64,000 nt of DNA from Pseudomonas yangonensis (GCF_009932725.1 NZ_BLJU01000027.1:1-64000), one strand, 5' to 3'; positions 25,442 through 34,613 are shown, counted from the first letter of the stretch. A program made the numbers and translations. The notes: a model not told the origin generated them from the sequence alone.

Positions 25442-25585
25442 GGCAGTCCGTTGAAAAACGTAGGCGAGGCAGGCAAGACAAGGCAAAAACGACCGAAGAA
25501 GCGGAGTTTACAGGCTGTAAATGAGCATTCTGAGGTCGTTTTTAACGCAGTATTGCCAACACAGGTAGTTTTTCGACGGGCTGCC
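25442..25585. repeat. MITE-like element with terminal inverted repeats
   Basis: A 144-bp element between purB and roxA. The left end GGCAGTCCGTTGAAAAAC (25442) and the complement of the right end GGCAGCCCGTCGAAAAAC (25585) match at 16 of 18 positions. Nested inside are AAAAACGACC/GGTCGTTTTT arms (about 25485-25494 and 25535-25544) and a TTTACAGGCTGTAAA palindrome (25507-25521). It encodes nothing. Its structure fits a non-autonomous transposable repeat or an exported hairpin family. Confidence 0.65.
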
Positions 25586-25597
25586 AGGCTGGTGTGC

Positions 25598-26968
25598 TCA
25601 GATACGCTTCGCCTGGGCCACGGCGTTACCGATGTAGCGCGCCGGGGTCAGTTGCTTGAGCTCTTCCTTGGCGGCGGCCGGCATGTCCAGGCCGTCGATG
25701 AAGGCCAGCAGGGCCTCGGGGCTGATGCCCTTGCCGCGGGTCAGCTCCTTGAGCTTCTCGTAAGGGTTCTCGATGGCGTAGCGGCGCATCACGGTCTGGA
25801 TCGGCTCGGCGAGCACTTCCCAGCAGGCGTCCAGATCTTCAGCAATACGCTGAGCATTGAGCTCCAACTTGCTGATTCCCTTGAGGCTTGCCTCGTAAGC
25901 GATAACGCTGTGCGCGAAGCCGACACCCAGGTTGCGCAGCACGGTGGAGTCGGTCAGGTCGCGCTGCCAGCGGGAGATCGGCAGCTTGCTGGCCAGGTGC
26001 TGGAAGATCGCGTTGGCGATGCCCAGATTGCCTTCGGAGTTCTCGAAGTCGATCGGGTTGACCTTGTGCGGCATGGTCGAGGAGCCGATTTCGCCAGCCA
26101 CGGTCTTCTGCTTGAAGTAGCCGAGGGAGATGTAGCCCCAGACGTCGCGGTCGAAGTCGATCAGGATGGTGTTGAAGCGGGCGATGGCGTCGAACAGCTC
26201 GGCGATGTAGTCGTGCGGCTCGATCTGGGTGGTATAGGGGTTCCAGGTCAGGCCCAGGTCACCTTCGATGAACTGACGGGCGTTGGCTTCCCAGTCGATG
26301 CTCGGGTAGGCCGACAGGTGCGCATTGTAGTTGCCCACGGCGCCGTTGATCTTGCCCAGCAGCGGCACGGCAGCGACCTGAGCGATCTGCCGCTCCAGGC
26401 GGTAGACGACGTTGGCCAGCTCCTTGCCCAGGGTGGTCGGTGAGGCCGGCTGGCCGTGAGTGCGTGACAGCATCGGCACGTCGGCGAACTTCACCGCCAG
26501 TTCGCGGATGGCGTCGGCCAGTTGCTTCATCAGCGGCAGCAGCACTTGGTCACGGCCTTCGCGCAGCATCAGGGCGTGGGACAGGTTGTTGATGTCCTCG
26601 CTGGTGCAGGCGAAGTGGATGAACTCGCTGACCTTGTCCAGCTCCGGCAGCTTGGCAGCCTGCTCCTTGAGCAGGTACTCCACGGCCTTGACGTCGTGGT
26701 TGGTGGTGCGCTCGATTTCCTTGACGCGCTCGGCGTGCTCGACGGCGAAGTTCTCGGCCAGCTCGTTGAGCAGGGCGTTGGCTTCGGCGGAGAAGGGCGC
26801 GACTTCCGGAATGCCTTCGTGGGCCGCCAGACGCTGCAGCCAGCGCACTTCGACCAGTACGCGGCTACGGATCAGGCCGTATTCACTGAAGATGGGGCGC
26901 AGGGCGCTGGTTTTACCGGCGTAGCGGCCGTCGACGGGGGAAACCGCGGTGAGCGAGGAAAGCTGCAT
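25598..26968 (-). CDS. purB: Adenylosuccinate lyase
   Basis: Fumarase/aspartase superfamily enzyme catalysing two steps of purine synthesis (SAICAR to AICAR, adenylosuccinate to AMP). It has 456 residues, as in E. coli. The superfamily signature GSSTMPHKVNP with the catalytic Ser loop is present around residue 295, and SRTHGQPASPTTLGKE lies near residue 168. The ATG at 26968 is followed on the minus strand by the repeat and terminator region. The next upstream gene (DMT exporter) ends 148 bp away. Confidence 0.96.
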   Translation of the reverse strand: MQLSSLTAVSPVDGRYAGKTSALRPIFSEYGLIRSRVLVEVRWLQRLAAHEGIPEVAPFSAEANALLNELAENFAVEHAERVKEIERTTNHDVKAVEYLLKEQAAKLPELDKVSEFIHFACTSEDINNLSHALMLREGRDQVLLPLMKQLADAIRELAVKFADVPMLSRTHGQPASPTTLGKELANVVYRLERQIAQVAAVPLLGKINGAVGNYNAHLSAYPSIDWEANARQFIEGDLGLTWNPYTTQIEPHDYIAELFDAIARFNTILIDFDRDVWGYISLGYFKQKTVAGEIGSSTMPHKVNPIDFENSEGNLGIANAIFQHLASKLPISRWQRDLTDSTVLRNLGVGFAHSVIAYEASLKGISKLELNAQRIAEDLDACWEVLAEPIQTVMRRYAIENPYEKLKELTRGKGISPEALLAFIDGLDMPAAAKEELKQLTPARYIGNAVAQAKRI

Positions 26969-27116
26969 GTAGGCGTTCTCGGGCTGTCGGGCTGAAAAGC
27001 CATCCTGGATCGCTGCGCATCGCGCCGGCTTCGATGAAGCGGGCTCTAGCTCAGGCGCCGGGACGGCCTCTGACGAAAAGGGCGCATATCATACATGAAA
27101 ACCGGCGCATGACCGC

Positions 27117-27980
27117 CTATGCCCTGCGTCTTGCCACCGATAACAGACTGGCGGCAAAGATCAGCGCCGCGCCAAGCAGCGAGAGCCTGTCCGGTGTCTC
27201 GCCCCAGAGCAACCAGGCGATGATGCCGGCGAAGACGATGGCAAGGTAGGCGACCGGGCCGATCAGCCCGGGCGGTGCCAGGCCGTAGGCGCGCGACATG
27301 ATCACCTGGCTGGCGGTGGCCAGCAGGCCGATGCCCAGCAGCCAGCTCAGTTGCGTGGCATCGAGCGGTTGCCAGCTCCAGGTCAGCGGGATGGCGGAAA
27401 ACAGCGCGCTGAATAGCGAGAAATAGAACACGATGCGTGTGGCCGGCTCGCTGTCGCTCATCTCGCGGATGGAGACGAAGGCGAAGGCCGCCAGCAGGCT
27501 GGCCGCCAGACCGATCAGGGCAGGGCCTTCGAATAGCGCAGCACTGGGTTTGGCCACCAGCAGTACGCCACACAGGCCGATCAGGCTGCTGATCAGCATG
27601 CGTCGGGTCAGCGGTTCCTTGAGCCAGATATGTGCGATCAGCGGAGTGAAGACCGGCGCCGAATAGGTGAACAGCATGGCGTCGGCCAGGGGTAGATGGG
27701 CGATGGCATAGAAGAAGCAGTACATCGCCGCCAGGCCGTATGTGGTGCGCCACAGGTGGGATTTCAGGCGGGTCGTGCGCAGCGGACGGACGCCGCGCAC
27801 CAGCAGCAGCGGCATAAAGAACAGCACGCCGACCAGGTTGCGGAAGAACACCACCGACTCGTTGTTGACGCTGACGGAGATCTCGCGAATGCCGACCCCG
27901 GTGAAGGCGAACAGCAGCGCCGAGAGTGCCAGCAGCAGGGCACCCTGAAGGGGTTTGACGCTGCGGCTGGCGGGCTCCAT
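27117..27980 (-). CDS. EamA/DMT superfamily transporter
   Basis: A 287-residue drug/metabolite transporter with about ten membrane helices arranged as two EamA repeats (first about residues 15-145, second about 155-285). The start is placed at the ATG at 27980, two bases after the hflD stop; the frame extends upstream inside hflD but the upstream part is hydrophilic. The substrate cannot be read from sequence; relatives export amino acids or nucleobases. It is the last member of the mnmA-hflD group. Confidence 0.85.
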   Translation of the reverse strand: MEPASRSVKPLQGALLLALSALLFAFTGVGIREISVSVNNESVVFFRNLVGVLFFMPLLLVRGVRPLRTTRLKSHLWRTTYGLAAMYCFFYAIAHLPLADAMLFTYSAPVFTPLIAHIWLKEPLTRRMLISSLIGLCGVLLVAKPSAALFEGPALIGLAASLLAAFAFVSIREMSDSEPATRIVFYFSLFSALFSAIPLTWSWQPLDATQLSWLLGIGLLATASQVIMSRAYGLAPPGLIGPVAYLAIVFAGIIAWLLWGETPDRLSLLGAALIFAASLLSVARRRA

Positions 27981-27982
27981 GG

Positions 27983-28603
27983 TCAGGTTCGCGTCATGTC
28001 GTAGAGCGCGTTGAGCAGCTTGCCGCGGCTGAACACCAGCTGCCAGCGATGGCCGCCGAGCTGGCGCCAAAGGCGCGCCGAGCGAATGCCGGCGAGCAGT
28101 AGCGCACGAATCTTCGCCGCGTTGTTCGGTTGCTGCAGGAAGCGCATGTCACCGTGTACCTGGATGCGCTGGCGGAAGGTGCTGATGGTGTCCTGGTACA
28201 GGCCGCCGCAGGCGGCGATGACGTTGTCGTGCACCAGGCCGAAATGCTCGACCTGTTGCTGGATCTGGTCCAGGCGACTGCCCATCACCTGGAGCATGTC
28301 GCTGCGCTTGTCCAGCTGGCGCTCCAGGCCGATCATCGCCAGGGAGTAGCGCAGCGGCTCGCGCTGCAGGGCAGACGGGTTGCGCTCCAGCGAACTGATC
28401 AGCGCGCGATAGCCATCACGCAGGTTGAGATCGTCGCCGCCGTAGACGTCCAGCGTGGTTTGCGGATCGCGCACCAGCAGGCTGCCGAGCATGCAGCTCA
28501 TCGAGGCTTCGCTGACCTGGCCGGTGCGGGCGATCTTGTCGGCCAGCACGGCGGCTTCGAATACCGCGCCGAGCGCGACCAGCTGTTCCTGCATCGGAGT
28601 CAT
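27983..28603 (-). CDS. hflD: High frequency lysogenization protein HflD homolog
   Basis: A 206-residue all-helical HflD family protein. In E. coli it is a peripheral membrane factor that modulates lambda CII and sits beside mnmA, the same arrangement as here. The N-terminus MTPMQEQLVALGAVFEAAVLADKIARTGQ is typical. The ATG at 28603 overlaps the mnmA stop as ATGA, so the longer frame from 28657 is rejected. Its role in pseudomonads is not established. Confidence 0.92.
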   Translation of the reverse strand: MTPMQEQLVALGAVFEAAVLADKIARTGQVSEASMSCMLGSLLVRDPQTTLDVYGGDDLNLRDGYRALISSLERNPSALQREPLRYSLAMIGLERQLDKRSDMLQVMGSRLDQIQQQVEHFGLVHDNVIAACGGLYQDTISTFRQRIQVHGDMRFLQQPNNAAKIRALLLAGIRSARLWRQLGGHRWQLVFSRGKLLNALYDMTRT

Positions 28604-29712
28604 CGGGCGTCCTCGTACCAGGCTTGCGCGGTTTCGATCACGCCGCCGCCGAGGCACACCTCACCGTCGTAGAACACCACGGACTGACCCGGGGTAACGG
28701 CGCGCTGCGGCTCGTCGAACACGGCGCGATAGCCGTTCTCGGTCTTCTCCAGGGTGCAGGCCTGGTCGCTCTGGCGGTAACGCACCTTGGCCGTGAGGCG
28801 GCGCGGCGTGCTCAGATCCACGGGGTTGACCCAGTAGATGTCCGAGGCGAGCAGGGCGCGGGAGAACAGCCAGGGGTGTTCGTTGCCCTGACCGACGATC
28901 AGCACGTTGCGCGTCAGGTCCTTGCGCAGCACGTACCAGGGATCGTCGCTGGCGTCCTTGAGACCGCCGATGCCGAGGCCCTGGCGCTGGCCGATGGTGT
29001 GGTACATCAGGCCGTGATGACGGCCGATGACCTGACCTTCGGTGGTTTCGATGTCACCCGGCTGCGCTGGCAGGTACTGCTTGAGGAAGTCGCTGAAGCG
29101 GCGTTCGCCAATGAAGCAGATACCGGTGGAGTCCTTCTTCTTCGCCGTGGCCAGCTCGTATTTTTCGGCAATGGCGCGTACCTGCGGCTTTTCCAGCTCG
29201 CCGACCGGGAACAGGGTCTTGGCGATCTGCTCGTCGCCGACGGCATGCAGGAAGTAGCTCTGATCCTTGTTCGGGTCCAGGCCCTTGAGCAGTTCGGTGC
29301 GGCCGTCGATATCACGGCGACGCACGTAGTGGCCGGTGGCGATCAGGTCGGCGCCGAGGCTCAGGGCGTAGTCGAGGAAGGCTTTGAACTTGATCTCGCG
29401 GTTGCACAGGATGTCCGGGTTCGGCGTGCGTCCGGCCTTGTATTCGGCCAGGAAGTGCTCGAACACGTTGTCCCAGTACTCGGCGGCAAAGTTGGCGGTG
29501 TGCAGTTTGATGCCGATGCGGTCGCATACGGCCTGGGCGTCGGCCAGGTCATCCATGGCGGTGCAGTATTCGGTGCCGTCGTCTTCGTCCCAGTTCTTCA
29601 TGAACAGGCCTTCGACCTGATAACCCTGCTCCATCAGCAGCAGGGCGGAAACGGACGAATCGACGCCGCCGGACATGCCGACGATCACGCGTTGGGTGCT
29701 AGGTGCTTGCAT
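28600..29712 (-). CDS. mnmA: tRNA 2-thiouridylase MnmA
   Basis: Transfers sulfur to the wobble U34 of tRNA for Lys, Glu and Gln. It has 370 residues. The ATP-pyrophosphatase loop GMSGGVDSS is at residues 12-20, and a catalytic Cys lies in NPDILCN and another in GICFIGER. In this window it belongs functionally with the TusBCDE relay (50541-51923), which feeds sulfur to MnmA. Translation is coupled to hflD. Confidence 0.96.
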   Translation of the reverse strand: MQAPSTQRVIVGMSGGVDSSVSALLLMEQGYQVEGLFMKNWDEDDGTEYCTAMDDLADAQAVCDRIGIKLHTANFAAEYWDNVFEHFLAEYKAGRTPNPDILCNREIKFKAFLDYALSLGADLIATGHYVRRRDIDGRTELLKGLDPNKDQSYFLHAVGDEQIAKTLFPVGELEKPQVRAIAEKYELATAKKKDSTGICFIGERRFSDFLKQYLPAQPGDIETTEGQVIGRHHGLMYHTIGQRQGLGIGGLKDASDDPWYVLRKDLTRNVLIVGQGNEHPWLFSRALLASDIYWVNPVDLSTPRRLTAKVRYRQSDQACTLEKTENGYRAVFDEPQRAVTPGQSVVFYDGEVCLGGGVIETAQAWYEDAR

Positions 29713-29770
29713 GGGAATCTGCGAGTGAAGCCTGAAAAGTTGTCGAGTCTACCAGAAAGCCTGTACCCGT

Positions 29771-29822
29771 AGCCCGGATGAAATCCGGGAAGAGCACGAC
29801 AGGCCCGGATTTCATCCGGGCT
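29771..29822. repeat. Inverted repeat (CCCGGAT-type) between mnmA and nudJ
   Basis: Perfect 19-bp arms (AGCCCGGATGAAATCCGGG at 29771-29789 and its complement at 29804-29822) flank a 14-bp loop. Each arm is itself nearly palindromic. This is a dispersed intergenic repeat type I associate with pseudomonads and related gammaproteobacteria. Confidence 0.65.
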
Positions 29823-29838
29823 GCACTCGGCCGTTCGA

Positions 29839-30279
29839 TCAATCACGCACCAATTCCAGCGGTCCGCTGATGCCGGCCAGATAGTCATCTACGCACTGCA
29901 GGACCAGATCGCTGCGCCAGCGCTCCGGCTGGGCGGCCAGCTCGTCGCGGGTCAGCCAGGTGATGCCGCTTATGTCGCTGTCCAGTTCGCGCTCGGGGTC
30001 GTGACGCACCGGGCGGGCGCTGAAGCATACGCGCTGGTAGGTGACGCCGTTGCTCGGCGCGGTATAGAGATAAATGCCGAGCAGGGCGGTCAGCTCCACG
30101 TCCCAGCCGGTTTCCTCGAGCGTTTCGCGCAGTGCGGCTTCACGTAGCGACTCGTTGGCTTCCAGGTGTCCGGCCGGCTGGTTGAGCACCATACGGCCAG
30201 CCTTGAATTCTTCGACGAAGAGAAAACGGCCATCATCTTCGATCACCGTGGCCACGGTGATATGGGGTTGCCAGTCCAT
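29839..30279 (-). CDS. nudJ: Nudix hydrolase NudJ-type
   Basis: A 146-residue Nudix enzyme like E. coli NudJ/YmfB, which acts on nucleoside tri/diphosphates and thiamine pyrophosphate precursors. The Nudix box is complete: Gly37-x5-Glu43-x7-Arg51-Glu52-x2-Glu55-Glu56-x-Gly58. The start is the ATG at 30279 (MDWQPHITVATVIE); the longer frame reads through the upstream REP. In many gammaproteobacteria nudJ precedes mnmA, as here, which supports the assignment. Confidence 0.88.
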   Translation of the reverse strand: MDWQPHITVATVIEDDGRFLFVEEFKAGRMVLNQPAGHLEANESLREAALRETLEETGWDVELTALLGIYLYTAPSNGVTYQRVCFSARPVRHDPERELDSDISGITWLTRDELAAQPERWRSDLVLQCVDDYLAGISGPLELVRD

Positions 30280-30304
30280 TTCGGTGCTCCAAGTGCAGGA
30301 TTCT

Positions 30305-30359
30305 GTAGGAGCGAGCTCTGCTCGCGAAAAATGGCTTCGCGAGCAGAGCTCGCTCCTAC
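30305..30359. repeat. REP palindrome (GTAGGAGCGAGC type)
   Basis: Perfect 24-bp arms (30305-30328 and 30336-30359) begin GTAGGAGCGAGCTCTGCTCG and enclose a 7-base loop. This is the classic Pseudomonas REP sequence. It lies between idh and nudJ, partly in the nudJ leader. Confidence 0.8.
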
Positions 30360-30382
30360 GGAGATTGTTCGCGCCTATAAAT

Positions 30383-30414
30383 AAAGAACCCCGGCACAAG
30401 ACCGGGGTTCTTTT
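30383..30414 (-). terminator. Rho-independent terminator of idh
   Basis: AAGAACCCCGG and CCGGGGTTCTT form a stem around a 7-base loop, with T-rich flanks on both strands, 16-47 bp past the idh stop. Confidence 0.85.
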
Positions 30415-30429
30415 GACACTCAAGCTCTA

Positions 30430-32658
30430 TCAGGCATTCAGTGCGGCCAGAGCGGCGTTGAAGGTAGCGCTGGGGCGCATAACCTTGCTGGTCAGCTCCG
30501 GGTTGGAGCGGTAGTAGCCACCGATTTCGGCCGGCTTGCCCTGTACGGCGGCCAGTTCGGCGACGATGGTCGCTTCCTGCTCGGTCAGCTGCTTGGCCAA
30601 CGGGGCGAAGTGCGCCTTCAGCTCGGCGTCGTCGTTCTGCTCGGCCAGGGCTTGTGCCCAGTACAGCGCCAGGTAGAAGTGGCTGCCACGGTTGTCGATC
30701 TCGCCGACCTTGCGCGCCGGGGACTTGTTGTTGTCCAGCAGCTTGCCGGTGGCCTGGTCCAGAGTCTTGCCCAGCACCTTGGCCTTGGCGTTGTTGGTCT
30801 TGATGCCGGTTTCTTCCAGCGACACGGCCAGGGCCAGGAACTCGCCCAGGGAATCCCAGCGCAGGTAGTTCTCTTCGACCAGCTGCTGCACGTGCTTGGG
30901 CGCGGAGCCGCCAGCGCCGGTTTCGTACATGCCGCCGCCCGCCATCAGCGGAACGATGGACAGCATCTTGGCCGAGGTGCCCAGTTCCATGATCGGGAAC
31001 AGGTCGGTCAGGTAGTCACGCAGCACGTTGCCGGTCACCGAGATGGTGTCCAGGCCGCGGATCATGCGTTCCATGGATACGCGGATGGCTTCGTTGTAGC
31101 CCATCATGCGGATGTCCAGACCAGTCAGATCGTGGTCCTTGAGGTACAGCTCGACCTTCTTCTGCAGCTCGCGATCGTGAGCGCGCTCCGGGTCCAGCCA
31201 GAAGATCGCCGGGGTGTTGGACTGACGGGCGCGGGTAACGGCCAGCTTGACCCAGTCGCGGATCGGCGCGTCCTTGGTCTGGCAGGCGCGCCAAATGTCG
31301 CCGGCTTCGACCTGGTGCTGCATCAGTACGGTGCCATCGGCAGCCACGACGCGCATGGTGCCGTCGGCGGTCATTTCGAAGGTCTTGTCGTGGGAGCCGT
31401 ACTCTTCGGCTTTCTGCGCCATCAGGCCTACGTTCGGCACGGTGCCCATGGTGGTCGGGTCGAAGGCGCCGTTGGTTTTGCAGAAGTTGATCATTTCCTG
31501 ATAGATGCGAGCGTAGGTGCTCTCAGGCATGACGGCCTTGGTGTCTTTCTGCTTGCCGTCCTTGCCCCACATCTGGCCGGAGTTGCGGATCATCGCAGGC
31601 ATCGAGGCGTCGACGATCACGTCACTCGGGATGTGCAGGTTGGTAATGCCCTTGACCGAGTCGACCATGGCCATTTCCGGGCGATGGCTGTAAACCTCGT
31701 GAATGTCGTGCAGGATTTCTTCCTGCTGCGAGGCCGGCAGCGACTTGATCTTGTCGTACACGCTGCTGATGCCGTTGTTCGGGTTGACGCCCAGTTCCTT
31801 GAACAGCTCGCCGTACTTGTCGAACACGTCCTTGTAGTAAACGCTGACGGCGTGGCCGAAGACGATCGGGTGGGAAACCTTCATCATGGTGGCCTTTACG
31901 TGCAGGGACCACATCACGCCGGTTTCCTTGCAGTCCTGCAGGGTCTTCTCGAAGAAGTCACGCAGTTTGCGGCAGCTCATGAACATGCTGTCGAACACTT
32001 CGCCTTCCTGCAGGGCGAGTTGCTTCTTGACCTCGACCTTGCCGTCCTTGCCGACGAATTCGATGCGCACGTCACCGGCCTTGGCCATGGTGATCGATTG
32101 CTCGCTGGAGAAGAAGTCGCCGCCACGCATGTAGTCGGCGTGGGACTGCGAAGCCATGCTCCACTTGCCCATGCTGTGCGGGTGCTTGCGGGCGTAGGCC
32201 TTGACCGCGGCCGGCGCGCGGCGGTCGGAGTTGCCTTCACGCAGAACCGGGTTCACGGCGCTGCCGAGAACCTTGGCATAGCGCGCGCGCACTTCCTTGT
32301 CTTCTTCGCTCTGCGGATCTTCCGGGAAATCGGGGATGTTGTAGCCCTGGGCCTGCAGCTCGGCGATGGCGGCCTTGAGCTGGGGTACGGAGGCGCTGAT
32401 GTTCGGCAGCTTGATGATGTTCGCGTCCGGCTGCAGCGTCAGTTCTGCGAGCTTGGCCAGGTCGTCATCGACGCGCTTGTCAGTGTCCAGGCGGTCGGCA
32501 AAGCTTGCTAGGATCCGTCCAGCAAGAGAGATATCGCGGGTTTCAACGGAGATGTCAGCCGAGGCGGCAAAGGCTTCCACAATGGGCAGAAGCGAATAGG
32601 TGGCGAGGGCCGGGGCTTCGTCGGTGAAGGTGTAGATGATCTTCGAAGGGGTGGACAT
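30430..32658 (-). CDS. idh: Isocitrate dehydrogenase (NADP), monomeric type
   Basis: Monomeric 80-kDa NADP-dependent isocitrate dehydrogenase (742 residues), which makes 2-oxoglutarate in the TCA cycle. Full-length similarity to the Azotobacter/Corynebacterium monomeric type is evident, for example in LPNISASVPQLKAAIAELQ (about residues 80-100), NGISSVYDKIKSLPASQQEE and SNTPAIFWLDPERAHDREL. It is divergent from icd, which encodes the unrelated dimeric enzyme; having both side by side is usual in Pseudomonas. The REP and terminator lie downstream. Confidence 0.95.
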   Translation of the reverse strand: MSTPSKIIYTFTDEAPALATYSLLPIVEAFAASADISVETRDISLAGRILASFADRLDTDKRVDDDLAKLAELTLQPDANIIKLPNISASVPQLKAAIAELQAQGYNIPDFPEDPQSEEDKEVRARYAKVLGSAVNPVLREGNSDRRAPAAVKAYARKHPHSMGKWSMASQSHADYMRGGDFFSSEQSITMAKAGDVRIEFVGKDGKVEVKKQLALQEGEVFDSMFMSCRKLRDFFEKTLQDCKETGVMWSLHVKATMMKVSHPIVFGHAVSVYYKDVFDKYGELFKELGVNPNNGISSVYDKIKSLPASQQEEILHDIHEVYSHRPEMAMVDSVKGITNLHIPSDVIVDASMPAMIRNSGQMWGKDGKQKDTKAVMPESTYARIYQEMINFCKTNGAFDPTTMGTVPNVGLMAQKAEEYGSHDKTFEMTADGTMRVVAADGTVLMQHQVEAGDIWRACQTKDAPIRDWVKLAVTRARQSNTPAIFWLDPERAHDRELQKKVELYLKDHDLTGLDIRMMGYNEAIRVSMERMIRGLDTISVTGNVLRDYLTDLFPIMELGTSAKMLSIVPLMAGGGMYETGAGGSAPKHVQQLVEENYLRWDSLGEFLALAVSLEETGIKTNNAKAKVLGKTLDQATGKLLDNNKSPARKVGEIDNRGSHFYLALYWAQALAEQNDDAELKAHFAPLAKQLTEQEATIVAELAAVQGKPAEIGGYYRSNPELTSKVMRPSATFNAALAALNA

Positions 32659-33014
32659 TTAGCGTTAACTCTCTTCTTTGCTGAGCGCGCACAGAAACTC
32701 GACCTGCGCGTGTGGCGCGAACTCCAGGATGGTGGAGCCGGGTCGAGGACTCGCCGCGGTGATGTTGGATGCACCCGTAGAGTGTCGAGCATTTCGAACC
32801 GATAGGCAGTGTTGCCGTCTACCAATTGCAAGAGGCTGCTGTCTGGTTCCAGTCAGGTCGCCCCTTATGACTCGTTAGTCACCTAAGAAGTATACCACTG
32901 CGGCACCTCGCCGCAGAATGCCCAACTGAATAAGACCTTCGCACATGTGCCTCGCCAAGCGGTTTGCGCTACTCTCGGGGATGCACACTGTCTAACCACA
33001 AGATGGAGTCCAGC
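32659..33014. other. Divergent promoter region idh / icd
   Basis: A 356-bp non-coding gap between two oppositely transcribed isocitrate dehydrogenase genes. It must contain both promoters. I found no clean sigma-70 pair, named operator or coding frame that I can defend. Confidence 0.5.
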
Positions 33015-34271
33015 ATGGGATACCAAAAGATCCAGGTGCCAGCCAGCGGTGACAAAATCACCGTCAATGCCGATATGTCGCTGAACGTTCCGAACAACCC
33101 GATCATCCCGTTCATCGAGGGTGATGGGATCGGCGTCGATATTTCCCCGGTGATGATCAAGGTCGTCGACGCTGCCGTCGAAAAAGCCTATGGCGGCGCC
33201 CGCAAGATCTCCTGGATGGAAGTTTACGCCGGTGAGAAGGCCACCCAGGTTTACGATCAGGACACCTGGCTGCCGAAAGAAACCCTTGAGGCCGTGCGTG
33301 ATTATGTGGTCTCGATCAAGGGCCCGCTGACTACGCCCGTTGGGGGTGGCATCCGTTCGTTGAACGTGGCCCTGCGTCAGGAGCTGGACCTCTATGTCTG
33401 CCTGCGTCCGGTGCGCTGGTTCGAGGGCGTGCCCAGCCCGGTGAAGAAGCCGGGTGACGTGGACATGGTGATCTTCCGCGAGAACTCCGAAGACATCTAT
33501 GCCGGCGTCGAGTGGAAGGCCGGCAGCCCTGAGGCCGAGAAGGTCATCAAGTTCCTCACCGAGGAAATGGGCGTCAAGAAGATCCGCTTCACCGACATGT
33601 GCGGTATCGGCATCAAGCCGGTTTCCGAAGCCGGCACCAAGCGCCTGGTGCGCAAGGCCCTGCAGTACGCCGTCGATAACGACCGCAGCTCGGTGACCCT
33701 AGTGCACAAGGGCAACATCATGAAGTTCACCGAGGGCGCCTTCAAGGAATGGGGCTACGAGATCGCGCGCGAGGAGTTCGGCGCCGAGCTGCTCGATGGC
33801 GGCCCGTGGATGCAGTTCAAGAATCCGCGCACCGGCAAGAACATTGTGGTCAAGGATGTGATCGCCGACGCCATGCTCCAGCAGATCCTGCTGCGCCCGG
33901 CCGAGTATGACGTGATCGCCACGCTCAACCTCAATGGTGATTATCTGTCCGATGCGCTGGCAGCCGAGGTGGGTGGCATCGGTATCGCGCCCGGCGCGAA
34001 CCTGTCCGACTCAGTGGCCATGTTCGAGGCGACTCACGGCACGGCGCCCAAATACGCCGGCCAGGACAAGGTCAATCCGGGCTCGGTCATCCTCTCCGCG
34101 GAAATGATGTTGCGTCACATGGGCTGGGCCGAAGCCGCCGACCTGATCATCAAGGGCACCAACGGCGCCATCGCCGCCAAGACCGTGACCTACGACTTCG
34201 AGCGACTGATGGAGGGGGCGAAGCTGATGTCCTGCTCCGAATTCGGCGATGCGATGATCAGCCATATGTAA
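33015..34271 (+). CDS. icd: Isocitrate dehydrogenase (NADP), dimeric type
   Basis: Homodimeric NADP isocitrate dehydrogenase, 418 residues. In the enteric enzyme the phosphorylatable Ser sits in GGGIRSLNVALRQ, a motif seen intact here at about residues 109-121, so AceK-type phosphorylation is possible. Other family segments are VIFRENSEDIYAGVEW and ATHGTAPKYAGQDKVNPGS. The frame opens at 32964, but MGYQKIQVPASGDKI from the ATG at 33015, behind GGAG, is the proper start. It converges on cspD across a shared terminator. Confidence 0.95.
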   Translation: MGYQKIQVPASGDKITVNADMSLNVPNNPIIPFIEGDGIGVDISPVMIKVVDAAVEKAYGGARKISWMEVYAGEKATQVYDQDTWLPKETLEAVRDYVVSIKGPLTTPVGGGIRSLNVALRQELDLYVCLRPVRWFEGVPSPVKKPGDVDMVIFRENSEDIYAGVEWKAGSPEAEKVIKFLTEEMGVKKIRFTDMCGIGIKPVSEAGTKRLVRKALQYAVDNDRSSVTLVHKGNIMKFTEGAFKEWGYEIAREEFGAELLDGGPWMQFKNPRTGKNIVVKDVIADAMLQQILLRPAEYDVIATLNLNGDYLSDALAAEVGGIGIAPGANLSDSVAMFEATHGTAPKYAGQDKVNPGSVILSAEMMLRHMGWAEAADLIIKGTNGAIAAKTVTYDFERLMEGAKLMSCSEFGDAMISHM

Positions 34272-34289
34272 TTGAGCGTTTCAGCGTGT

Positions 34290-34323
34290 GAAAAAAAAGG
34301 CCGGTCATATGACCGGCCTTTTC
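34290..34323. terminator. Bidirectional terminator icd / cspD
   Basis: A 24-bp perfect palindrome (34297-34320, AAGGCCGGTCAT and its complement) has A-tract and T-tract flanks. It serves icd (plus) and cspD (minus). Confidence 0.85.
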
Positions 34324-34343
34324 GTGGCAATTTGCCAGGATGC

Positions 34344-34613
34344 TCAGACTTCGACAGTGCTCGCGATATTTTGCGCCTGGGGTGCGGCCACGGGGGCATC
34401 CTGGGTCGCGGTAACCGCGCTGATGTTGACCGCATGCAGTCCTTTGGGGCCTTGCACGATCTCGAAGCGGACCGGCTGCCCGGCCTTGAGCGTTTTATAA
34501 CCGTCCATCTGGATGGCCGAGTAGTGGGCGAACAGGTCCTCATCTCGGCCGTCGGCCAGGATGAATCCATAGCCTTTGGCGTTGTTGAACCACTTGACCT
34601 TACCACTGAGCAT
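34344..34613 (-). CDS. cspD: Cold-shock domain protein CspD
   Basis: An 89-residue cold-shock domain protein. RNP-1-like KGYGFI (residues 13-18) and RNP-2-like LFAHY (27-31) mark the nucleic-acid binding face. The extra C-terminal tail (after about residue 68) and the location next to clpS-clpA match CspD, the stationary-phase replication inhibitor and ClpAP-linked family, rather than CspA. The start is the ATG at 34613; the upstream extension lacks a domain. Confidence 0.9.
   Translation of the reverse strand: MLSGKVKWFNNAKGYGFILADGRDEDLFAHYSAIQMDGYKTLKAGQPVRFEIVQGPKGLHAVNISAVTATQDAPVAAPQAQNIASTVEV

Noticed and set aside
30610..32511. A 633-codon frame antisense to idh
   Set aside because: Same cause; composition is skewed to Val/His/Gln/Leu and the idh product is clearly the real gene.
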